Assembly (NCBI RefSeq): GCF_002245655.1
Contig: NZ_NOIH01000003.1
Location: 124,001 to 188,000, forward strand
Reading direction: 5' to 3'
DNA from: Thauera propionica
GTDB lineage: Bacteria; Pseudomonadota; Gammaproteobacteria; Burkholderiales; Rhodocyclaceae
DNA: 64,000 bases
Shown here piece after piece: positions 57,266-64,000 of the stretch. Each line of letters begins with the position of its first letter. Positions within the stretch are counted from its first letter, which is position 1. Position numbers and translations under genes: made by a program. The notes beneath the pieces were generated by a model that saw only the letters and a list, made by a program, of their open reading frames with translations, ran no database searches and was not told where the DNA came from.

Positions 57266-57755
57266 TCAGATCGACGCCTGACTCACCCGCTTCGACAGTT
57301 CCTGGGCGCTCTCATTGCGTTCACTGTAGCGGTCGACGAGTTGGGGGGCGATGTCACGCGTCGGCAGGGTGAGCTTCACCAGCTCCTCCATCACATCGAC
57401 GACGCGATCGTAGCAGGCCGAGGGCTTCATGCGGTCGTGGTCGTCGAACTCGAGGAAGGCCTTGGCCACCGAGGACTGGTTGGGGATGGTCAGCATGCGC
57501 ATCCAGCGTCAGAGCACGCACATCTGGTTGACCGCGTTGAACGACTGCGAGCCGCCGCACACCTGCATCACCGCCAGCGTCTTGCCCTGAGTCGGACGCA
57601 CGGCACCCACCGACAGCGGTATCCAGTCGATCTGCGTCTTCATGATGCAGGTCATCGCGCCGTGGCGCTCGGGCGAGCACCACACCATGCCCTCGGCCCA
57701 CTGCGTGAGCTCGCACAACTCAACCACCTTGGGGTGGGTGTCGGGGGCAGATCGG
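57266..57755 (-). pseudogene. arsH: arsH remnant: 5' truncated and interrupted by a TGA
   Basis: The frame reads [20 protein letters not shown], then [17 protein letters not shown] and [20 protein letters not shown], all strongly like ArsH, the NADPH-dependent organoarsenical oxidase/flavoprotein. At 57509-57511 a TGA replaces the glycine of the expected VLGRWMRM; the same frame then continues through [15 protein letters not shown] to a normal C-terminus. The first 80 or so residues, with the flavin-binding GSxRxxS loop, are missing, with the break near 57755. Loss of the N-terminus and a nonsense codon make this a dead gene. Confidence 0.85.
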
Positions 57756-57792
57756 GCAAGTCGGTGGCCAGAGACCTACAAATCCACCCAAA

Positions 57793-57827
57793 CGAAAACG
57801 CCCGGACGAGATGCCCGGGCGTTTTCG
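57793..57827 (-). terminator. Terminator of glmS
   Basis: A 13-base stem (57793-57805 with 57815-57827) lies about 45 bases after the glmS stop; on the minus strand the 3' arm ends GTTTTCG followed by TTTG. The arms carry A and T runs, so the element can work in both directions and also separates glmS from the arsH remnant. Confidence 0.8.
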
Positions 57828-57870
57828 ACTTTATTGGCAAGGAACAACTGCGACAGCAGTCCCTCTAGGC

Positions 57871-59697
57871 TCACTCCACCGTCACACTCTTGGCCAGATT
57901 CCGCGGCTTATCCACATCGGTCCCCTTCACCAGCGCCGCGTGGTACGACAGCAGCTGCAGCGGGATCACGTGCAGCACCGGCGACAGCATGCCGTAGTGC
58001 TCGGGCATGTGCAGGATGTGAACGCCTTCCGATTCGGGAATCTCGCTGCCGGCATCGGCGAACACGTACAGTTCGCCGCCACGGGCGCGGACTTCCTGCA
58101 GGTTGGACTTGAGCTTCTCCAGCAACTGGTCGTGCGGCGACACCGCGATGACCGGCATGTCCTTGTCCACCAGCGCCAGCGGGCCGTGCTTGAGCTCGCC
58201 GGCGGCGTAGGCCTCGGCGTGGATGTAGGAGATCTCCTTGAGCTTGAGCGCGCCTTCCATGGCAATCGGCCAGTGGCTGCCGCGACCGAGGAAGAGTGCA
58301 TGCTCCTTGCTGGCGAAGCGCTGCGCCCACTTCTCGATCTCGGGCTCGAGTTCCAGCACCTTCTGCACCGCGACAGGCAGGTGGCGCAGCGCGACGAGGT
58401 GGCGTTCCTCGTCGGCGGCCGACAGGCGACCATTGAGCTTGGCCAGCGCCAGCGTCAGCAGTGCGAAGGCGGCGAGCTGGGTGGTGAAGGCCTTGGTGGA
58501 GGCGACGCCGATCTCGGGGCCGGCGCGGGTGATGAAGCGCAGCGCCGTTTCGCGCACGATGGCGGACTCGGGCACGTTGCAGATGGCCAGCGTGCGCTCC
58601 ATGCCGAGCGACTTCGCATGCTTGAGCGCGGCCAGAGTGTCGGCCGTCTCGCCCGACTGCGAGATGACCACAACCAGGGTGTCAGGGTCCGGCACCGATT
58701 CGCGATAACGGTATTCGCTGGCGATCTCGACCGTCACCGGCAGCTTGGCGATGGCCTCGATCCAGTAACGCGCGACCAGGCCGGCGTGGTAGCTGGTGCC
58801 GCAGGCCAGTACCAGCACGCGACGTACGCCCTCGAACACCTCGGCCGCGCGGGCACCGAAGTGCTGCGGGCTGATGCCGCCGCCGCCGGCGATAAGTTCC
58901 AGCGTATTGGCCAGCGCCTGCGGCTGCTCGAAAATCTCCTTCTGCATGTAGTGGCGGAACTTGCCCAGCTCGACCGCGTCGGCCGACAGGCTGGACAGGT
59001 GCACCTCGCGCTCGACCGGCGTGCCGTCGGCCAGCACGATGCGGTAGCTGTCGCGGCGCAGTTCGGCGAGATCGCCGTCTTCCAGATACACCACCTTGCG
59101 CGTCACCTGCAGCAGCGCGGCGGTGTCGGAGGCAGCGTACATGCCGTCCTCGCCAACCCCGAGCAGCAGCGGCGAACCGCGGCGCGCGACGATGGCGCGG
59201 AAGGGGTCGGCTTCGGCCAGCACGCCGATGGCGTAGGCGCCGACCAGCTCGTTGGTCGCCAGGCGCACCGCCTCGAACAGGTCGGGCGTGCCCTGCAGCT
59301 TGCTGTGGATGAGGTGGGCGATGGCCTCGGTGTCGGTCTCGGAGGTGAACACGTAGCCGCGCGCCTGCAGGCCGGTCTTGATCGCCTCGAAGTTCTCGAT
59401 GATGCCGTTGTGCACCACTGCCAGGCCGCCCGAGATGTGCGGATGGGCGTTGCGCTCGGACGGCACGCCGTGCGTGGCCCAGCGCGTGTGCGCGATGCCG
59501 ATGTTGGCCGACAGCTGGCGCGCATCGGCGAGCGCCGCAAGCTCTGCGACGCGGCCGGCGGAGCGCAGGCGGGTCAGCTCGCCCGACAGCACGGCCAGGC
59601 CGGCCGAGTCATAGCCGCGGTATTCGAGCTTGCGCAGCCCTTCGAGCAGCACGGGAACGATGTTGTTCGTTGCGATTGCAGTGACGATGCCACACAT
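57871..59697 (-). CDS. glmS: Glutamine-fructose-6-phosphate aminotransferase (isomerizing)
   Basis: A 608-residue enzyme that makes glucosamine-6-phosphate, the first step to UDP-GlcNAc for peptidoglycan and LPS. The N-terminal glutamine amidotransferase domain starts MCGIVTAIA with Cys2 as nucleophile and has the HTRWATHG loop; two SIS domains follow (about residues 285-425 and 455-600, with [10 protein letters not shown] and [10 protein letters not shown]). The C-terminus ends KSVTVE as usual. It follows glmU by 51 bases and is closed by a terminator. Confidence 0.97.
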   Translation of the reverse strand: MCGIVTAIATNNIVPVLLEGLRKLEYRGYDSAGLAVLSGELTRLRSAGRVAELAALADARQLSANIGIAHTRWATHGVPSERNAHPHISGGLAVVHNGIIENFEAIKTGLQARGYVFTSETDTEAIAHLIHSKLQGTPDLFEAVRLATNELVGAYAIGVLAEADPFRAIVARRGSPLLLGVGEDGMYAASDTAALLQVTRKVVYLEDGDLAELRRDSYRIVLADGTPVEREVHLSSLSADAVELGKFRHYMQKEIFEQPQALANTLELIAGGGGISPQHFGARAAEVFEGVRRVLVLACGTSYHAGLVARYWIEAIAKLPVTVEIASEYRYRESVPDPDTLVVVISQSGETADTLAALKHAKSLGMERTLAICNVPESAIVRETALRFITRAGPEIGVASTKAFTTQLAAFALLTLALAKLNGRLSAADEERHLVALRHLPVAVQKVLELEPEIEKWAQRFASKEHALFLGRGSHWPIAMEGALKLKEISYIHAEAYAAGELKHGPLALVDKDMPVIAVSPHDQLLEKLKSNLQEVRARGGELYVFADAGSEIPESEGVHILHMPEHYGMLSPVLHVIPLQLLSYHAALVKGTDVDKPRNLAKSVTVE

Positions 59698-59748
59698 GGC
59701 GGGGCTTCCTTGAAGGCGTGATTCGTTGGGTTCGGCTGCAGGACGCGC

Positions 59749-61110
59749 TCAGCGCGACTGCTTCACCGGACGCTTCCAGTGTTCGAGGCTGATCTGCTTG
59801 CTGCGCGAGACGGTGAGCTGGTCGGGCGGCGCGTCCTTGGTCAGTGTGGTGCCGGCGCCCAGCGTGGCACCGCGCCCCACCCGCACCGGCGCGACGAGCT
59901 GGGTGTCGGAGCCGATGAAGACCTCGTCTTCGATGATGGTGCGGTGCTTGTTTGCACCGTCGTAGTTGCAGGTGATGGTGCCGGCGCCGATGTTGACCTT
60001 GCTGCCAACGTCCGCGTCGCCCACGTAGGCCAGGTGGTTGGCCTTGGAATGATCGGCGATGACGCTGTTCTTGACCTCGACGAAGTTGCCCAGATGCACG
60101 TCGCTGCCCAGCACGGTGCCCGGCCGGGTGCGGGCATAGGGCCCGATCACGCAGGCCTGGCCCATCGTCGTGCTGTCGACGTGACTGAACGGCTCAATCC
60201 GGGTGCCAGCGCCGATACGTGCATTGCGGATGACGCAGTGGGCGCCGATGCGCACGTTGTCGCCGAGTTCGACCTCGCCCTCGAACACGCAGCCGACGTC
60301 GATCTCGACGTCGCGGCCGACGGTGAGGCTGCCGCGCACGTCGATGCGGGCCGGGTCGATCAGCGTGACGCCCTCTTCCATCAGGCGGCGGGCGATGTTG
60401 CCCTGGTGGATGCGCTCGAGCTCGGCGAGCTGCATCTTGTTGTTGACGCCCAGCGTCTCGGCGAACGCATCGGGCTGCACGGTGGCGACCTCGACGCCGT
60501 CGGCCACGGCGAGCCCGATGATGTCGGTGAGGTAGTACTCGCCCTGGGCGTTGTCGTTGCCGATGCGGCCGAGCCAGTCGCGCAGGCGCACGACCGGGGC
60601 GACGAGGATGCCGGTGTTCACCTCCCGCACCTTGCGCTCGTCGTCGGTCGCGTCCTTCTCCTCGACGATGCGGGTAACGCCGCCCGCGGCATTGCGCAGG
60701 ATGCGGCCGTAGCCGGTCGGGTTATCCATCTCGACGGTCAGCAACGCCAGTCGATCGACGCCGGCGGCGGAAACCAGTCGGCGCAGCGTGGGCACACCGA
60801 TCAGCGGCACGTCGCCATACAGCACCAACGCCATGTCGCCATCGGTGAGGTGCGGCAGCGCCTGCTGCACCGCATGGCCGGTGCCAAGCTGCGGCGCCTG
60901 CCGCGCCCAAGCCAGGTCAGCCGCGTCGAGGCGCTCACGCACCACCTCGCCGCCGTGGCCATAGACCACGCAGATGCGCTGCGCGTCCAGCGTGCGCGCC
61001 GTATCCAGCACGTGGGCCAGCATCGGCTTGCCGGCAATGGGTTGCAGCACCTTGGGCAGGACGGAACGCATGCGCTTGCCCTGGCCGGCAGCGAGAACGA
61101 CGACTTCCAT
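59749..61110 (-). CDS. glmU: Bifunctional GlmU: glucosamine-1-phosphate acetyltransferase / N-acetylglucosamine-1-phosphate uridyltransferase
   Basis: A 453-residue enzyme. The N-terminal uridyltransferase has [28 protein letters not shown], and the C-terminal left-handed beta-helix has the hexapeptide repeats and the acetyltransferase segment [22 protein letters not shown]. It makes UDP-GlcNAc from the product of GlmS after GlmM. The ATG at 61110 is used; a longer frame from 61257 covers the intergenic control region. It is the first gene of a glmU-glmS unit, the usual order. Confidence 0.97.
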   Translation of the reverse strand: MEVVVLAAGQGKRMRSVLPKVLQPIAGKPMLAHVLDTARTLDAQRICVVYGHGGEVVRERLDAADLAWARQAPQLGTGHAVQQALPHLTDGDMALVLYGDVPLIGVPTLRRLVSAAGVDRLALLTVEMDNPTGYGRILRNAAGGVTRIVEEKDATDDERKVREVNTGILVAPVVRLRDWLGRIGNDNAQGEYYLTDIIGLAVADGVEVATVQPDAFAETLGVNNKMQLAELERIHQGNIARRLMEEGVTLIDPARIDVRGSLTVGRDVEIDVGCVFEGEVELGDNVRIGAHCVIRNARIGAGTRIEPFSHVDSTTMGQACVIGPYARTRPGTVLGSDVHLGNFVEVKNSVIADHSKANHLAYVGDADVGSKVNIGAGTITCNYDGANKHRTIIEDEVFIGSDTQLVAPVRVGRGATLGAGTTLTKDAPPDQLTVSRSKQISLEHWKRPVKQSR

Positions 61111-61170
61111 GGAGTTTTTCCAGCGGGTTGGCGGATGGGGCGGGAGTTTATCATCGTGATGCGCCGCGAG

Positions 61171-61182
61171 ATGTGCGCACAT
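61171..61182. promoter_or_regulatory. Perfect palindrome ATGTGCGCACAT
   Basis: A 12-base perfect palindrome 60 bases upstream of glmU in the divergent region between glmU and the maoC-pta gene. It could be an operator; function is not known. Confidence 0.35.
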
Positions 61183-61234
61183 GCATGGCAAATGCGTGGA
61201 AACCACAATGCCGGCGCAGGAATTTGCGCCTAAA

Positions 61235-61257
61235 TTGACGCATTGCACAATCGTCAA
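61235..61257. promoter_or_regulatory. Near-palindrome TTGACG.ATTG / CAAT.CGTCAA
   Basis: TTGACG-C-ATTG (61235-61245) is mirrored by CAAT-CGTCAA (61248-61257) around CA, with a single extra C. It lies ahead of a TATATT (61269-61274) and TAGAAT (61291-61296), possible -10 elements for the maoC-pta gene, so it is well placed for a regulator. Confidence 0.4.
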
Positions 61258-61329
61258 CGTTTAGCGCTTATATTGCTCACGCACAGCATCTAGAATCGCG
61301 TGCTGCAAAGCACATCAATGAGATCCGCC

Positions 61330-62736
61330 ATGGAACATTCCTCCGCTCCCCAGTTCATCCAGAACCGCACCTTCGACGAGATCCAGGTCGGCGACTTCGC
61401 CCAGTTGATGCGCACCCTGCGTCCCGAAGACATCCACCTGTTCGCCGCCATGTCCGGCGACGTCAATCCGACCCACGTCGACGTCGAATACGCGCGCTCG
61501 AGCCAGTTTCGCGAGGTGGTCGGCCACAGCATGTGGGGCAGCACGCTGATCTCGACCATCCTTGGTACCGAATTTCCCGGTCCCGGCACCGTCTATGTGT
61601 CGCAGGGGCTGAACTTCTGGCGGCCGATCACGATCGGCGACACGCTGACGATCACCGTGACCTGCAAGGAGAAATACGAGCACAACCACCACATCGTGTT
61701 CGACTGCCTGGCGGTCAACCAGGACGGACTCAAGGTCATCGACGGCGTCGCCGAGGTGATGGCGCCGACGCAGAAGATCAAGCGTGAGCGCGTGGTGCTG
61801 CCCGAAGTCACCATCAGCGACCGCGAACTGCGCTACCGCCACCTGCTGTCGGTGTCGGCCGGCCTGTCGCCGATCCCGATCGCCGTGGCGCATCCCTGCG
61901 ACAAGGAATCGCTGTCCGGACCGGTGCAGGCCGCCAAGGCTGGCCTGGTCGACCCGATCCTGGTCGGCCCGGAAAGCAAGATCCGCGCGGTGGCCGAAGA
62001 GCACGGCATCGACATCAAGGGCTTCCGCATCGTCGATGCCGAGCACAGCCACGCCTCGGCCGAAATCGCCGTCGCCCTGTGCCGCGACGGTGGCGCCGAG
62101 GCGCTGATGAAGGGTTCGCTGCACACCGACGAGATGATGAGTCAGGTCATCAAGCACCTGCGCACGGGCCGTCGCATCAGCCACGTCTTCCTCGCCGACG
62201 TCCCGACCTACCCGCATCCGCTGATGATCACCGACGCCGCGATCATGATCGAGCCCACGCTCGAGGATAAGGTCGACATCATCCAGAACGCGATCGAACT
62301 CGCCCACATCCTCGGCCTGCCCGAACCCAAGGTGGCGATCCTGTCTGCGGTGGAGACCGTCACCTCCAAGATCCGCTCCACCATCGAGGCCGCCGCACTG
62401 TGCAAGATGGCAGACCGCGGCCAGATCAAGGGCGGCCTGCTGGACGGTCCGCTGGCCTTCGACAACGCGGTGTCGCTGGTCGCCGCCAAGACCAAGGGCA
62501 TCAAGTCGGTGGTGGCGGGTAATGCCGACATCCTCGTCGTGCCCGACCTCGAGTCCGGCAACATGGTTGCCAAGCAGCTCGAGTACCTGGCCAACGCGCT
62601 GATGGCCGGCGTGGTGCTGGGCGCGCGCGTGCCCATCGTGCTGACCAGCCGTGCCGACACCGCCGAGACCCGCGCGGCCTCGTGCGCCGTGGTGCAGCTG
62701 ATGGCACACAAGAAGCGGGAGATGATGAAGCGATGA
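61330..62736 (+). CDS. MaoC-phosphate acetyltransferase fusion protein
   Basis: A 468-residue two-domain protein. Residues 15-150 are a MaoC-type hotdog hydratase domain (FDEIQVGDFAQLMRTL, DIHLFAAMSGDVNPTHVD with the hydratase D/H pair). Residues 170-465 are a phosphate acetyl/butyryltransferase domain (AHPCDKESLSGPVQAA, GSLHTDEMMSQVIK, LLDGPLAFDNAVS). Such bifunctional proteins are common in proteobacteria and are usually followed by ackA, as here. Together they would interconvert acyl-CoA, acyl phosphate and acid with ATP formation. ATG 61330 has a GAG at a fair distance; ATG 61318 is an alternative. Confidence 0.93.
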   Translation: MEHSSAPQFIQNRTFDEIQVGDFAQLMRTLRPEDIHLFAAMSGDVNPTHVDVEYARSSQFREVVGHSMWGSTLISTILGTEFPGPGTVYVSQGLNFWRPITIGDTLTITVTCKEKYEHNHHIVFDCLAVNQDGLKVIDGVAEVMAPTQKIKRERVVLPEVTISDRELRYRHLLSVSAGLSPIPIAVAHPCDKESLSGPVQAAKAGLVDPILVGPESKIRAVAEEHGIDIKGFRIVDAEHSHASAEIAVALCRDGGAEALMKGSLHTDEMMSQVIKHLRTGRRISHVFLADVPTYPHPLMITDAAIMIEPTLEDKVDIIQNAIELAHILGLPEPKVAILSAVETVTSKIRSTIEAAALCKMADRGQIKGGLLDGPLAFDNAVSLVAAKTKGIKSVVAGNADILVVPDLESGNMVAKQLEYLANALMAGVVLGARVPIVLTSRADTAETRAASCAVVQLMAHKKREMMKR

Positions 62737-63917
62737 AGGCCGTCCTCGTTCTCAACGCCGGCTCCAGCAGCCTCAAGTTCGCGCTCTATCCGATCAACGG
62801 CGAACTCGCCGCCGAGCCTGCCTTCTCCGGCCAGGTCGAGGGCATCGGTGCGACGCCCGAGATCACCCTCAAGACGGCATCCGGCACCCGCATCCATGAA
62901 GCGGTGCGCACCTCCGGCAGCCAGGGCGAGCAGCACCGCGACGCGCTTAACCACGTGTTCGGCCTGCTGACGCAGCACAACCCCGACCTCGAGATTGTGG
63001 CCGCCGGCCACCGCATCGTGCATGGCGGCGACCACTACAGCGCCCCGACGCGGCTCGACGAGGCGGTGCTGCGCACGCTCGACACCTTCGTGCCGCTGGC
63101 GCCGCTGCATCAGCCTCACAACCTGCGCGCGGTGCGCGCGGTCGCAACGCTGATGCCGGACGTGCCGCAGGTCGGCTGCTTCGACACTGCCTTCCACCGT
63201 ACCCAGCCCGCCGTCGCCCAGGCCTTCGCGTTGCCGCGCCGCATCTCGGCCGAGGGCGTCAAGCGCTACGGCTTCCACGGCCTGTCCTACGACTACGTCG
63301 CGCGCCAGTTGCCCGGCATCATCGGCGAGCGCGCACAGGGCGCGGTCGTCATCGCCCACCTGGGCAACGGCGCATCGATGTGCGCGCTGCGTGACGGCAG
63401 GAGCGTGGCATCCACGATGGGCTTCACCGCCGTCGAGGGCCTGATGATGGGCACCCGCACCGGCAGCCTCGACCCCGGCGTGATGCTCTACCTGATGGAA
63501 CAGAAGGGCATGGACGCCAAGGCGCTGACCAACCTGCTGTACAAGGAGTCGGGCCTGCTGGGCGTGTCCGGCATCAGCCAGGACATGCGCACCCTGCTCA
63601 CCTCCGACGCCCCCGAGGCGAAGGAGGCGGTGGACCTGTTCTGCTACCGCATCGCGCGCGAGCTCGGCTCGCTGGCTGCGGCCGCAGGCGGTCTGGACGC
63701 GCTGGTGTTCACAGGCGGCATCGGCGAGCACGCCGCTGCAGTACGCGAGAAGGTGGCCGCGCTGTCGGCGTGGCTTGGCGTGAAGATCGACGCCATCGCC
63801 AACGCCGACCACGCCCGCCGCATCGACGCGACCGGCAGCCAGGTCGCGGTTGCGGTGGTGCCGACCAACGAAGAGCGCATGATCGCGCGCTACACGGTCG
63901 AGACGCTGGGCCTGTAA
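62733..63917 (+). CDS. ackA: Acetate kinase
   Basis: A 394-residue ASKHA-fold kinase with VLVLNAGSSSLKFAL, GHRIVHGG, the catalytic region CFDTAFHRTQP and KRYGFHGLSYDYV, HLGNGASMCA, and FTGGIGEHAAAVRE. It phosphorylates acetate or, in the catabolic direction, makes ATP from acetyl phosphate produced by the upstream phosphotransacetylase domain. The ATG overlaps the maoC-pta stop (ATGA), so the two are coupled. Length and motifs are normal. Confidence 0.95.
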   Translation: MKAVLVLNAGSSSLKFALYPINGELAAEPAFSGQVEGIGATPEITLKTASGTRIHEAVRTSGSQGEQHRDALNHVFGLLTQHNPDLEIVAAGHRIVHGGDHYSAPTRLDEAVLRTLDTFVPLAPLHQPHNLRAVRAVATLMPDVPQVGCFDTAFHRTQPAVAQAFALPRRISAEGVKRYGFHGLSYDYVARQLPGIIGERAQGAVVIAHLGNGASMCALRDGRSVASTMGFTAVEGLMMGTRTGSLDPGVMLYLMEQKGMDAKALTNLLYKESGLLGVSGISQDMRTLLTSDAPEAKEAVDLFCYRIARELGSLAAAAGGLDALVFTGGIGEHAAAVREKVAALSAWLGVKIDAIANADHARRIDATGSQVAVAVVPTNEERMIARYTVETLGL

Positions 63918-63926
63918 TCCGCGTCG

Positions 63927-63951
63927 GGCGCAGTCCGCCGGACTGCGCCCA
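63927..63951 (+). terminator. Hairpin after ackA
   Basis: A perfect 11-base stem (63927-63937 with 63941-63951) around GCC begins 10 bases after the ackA stop. A second 7-base hairpin follows (63961-63967 with 63971-63977). Neither has a T run, so termination would be weak or need Rho. Confidence 0.5.
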
Positions 63952-64000
63952 TCCGGCCTCCCCGGCGCTCCGCCGGGTTATCCCTGCTTGAGCCCCCTCC

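Overview
The window is a contiguous piece of a GC-rich proteobacterial chromosome. The gene set points to a betaproteobacterium of the Rhodocyclales (Thauera/Azoarcus type): a phasin gene with TGC-N3-GCA operator-like sites, two-subunit glycyl-tRNA synthetase, an aerobic/anaerobic-style CoA-ester catabolic cluster with a branched-chain-type ABC transporter, a MaoC-Pta fusion with acetate kinase, and many large sensor kinases. The taxonomic call is inference from gene content and codon use, since no rRNA gene is present.

Layout. 1-4.9 kb (+): six genes of a type IV pilus / type II secretion-like system, most joined by ATGA overlaps. 5.1-8.1 kb (+): kdsD-lptC-lptA (LPS core precursor and LPS transport) followed by an enoyl-CoA hydratase. 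8.3-9.0 kb: a phasin gene with a clear sigma-70 promoter and a strong terminator. 9.1-19.5 kb (-): a long housekeeping run read miaB-phoH-ybeY-corC-lnt-glyQ-glyS-gmhB-plsC-phhB. 19.5-24.5 kb: small genes, a tRNA-Met (CAT), a Cache-domain protein, an AI-2E-type permease, a metal cation transporter, a YbaK-type deacylase and a DUF938 methyltransferase. 24.7-39.6 kb: a catabolic cluster with a type III CoA-transferase (+) facing eleven minus-strand genes (LIV-type ABC transporter, two acyl-CoA ligases, acyl-CoA dehydrogenase, PaaG-like crotonase, SDR dehydrogenase, thiolase) and a divergent AraC-family regulator. 39.7-41.7 kb: methyltransferase, LysE exporter, small CxxCxxCC protein. 41.7-52.1 kb: a signalling block with two hybrid histidine kinases, a phosphonate-binding-like/PAS/GGDEF protein and a split aerotaxis receptor with a likely sigma-28 promoter. 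52.1-57.8 kb: an accessory patch with three broken genes (allA remnant, a P-type ATPase lacking its actuator domain, an arsH remnant) around an intact permease, a small CxxC thioredoxin-like protein and an ECF sigma factor. 57.9-61.1 kb (-): glmU-glmS. 61.3-63.9 kb (+): maoC-pta fusion and ackA.

How parts fit. The catabolic cluster reads as uptake of an unknown carboxylate, activation to a CoA thioester and a beta-oxidation spiral; its crotonase lacks both hydratase glutamates, so hydration may depend on another enzyme such as the one at 7.3 kb. The signalling block looks like c-di-GMP, phosphorelay and aerotaxis control. The 52-58 kb patch shows deletion and nonsense decay and looks like a shrinking metal/arsenic resistance island inserted next to glmS. 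The points most worth a second look are: the kinase at 47.4 kb, preceded in frame by a signal-peptide ORF ended by one TAG codon; the sigma-28 promoter before the split aerotaxis receptor; the broken island; and the pilus-like operon with two related LPCP-motif proteins.
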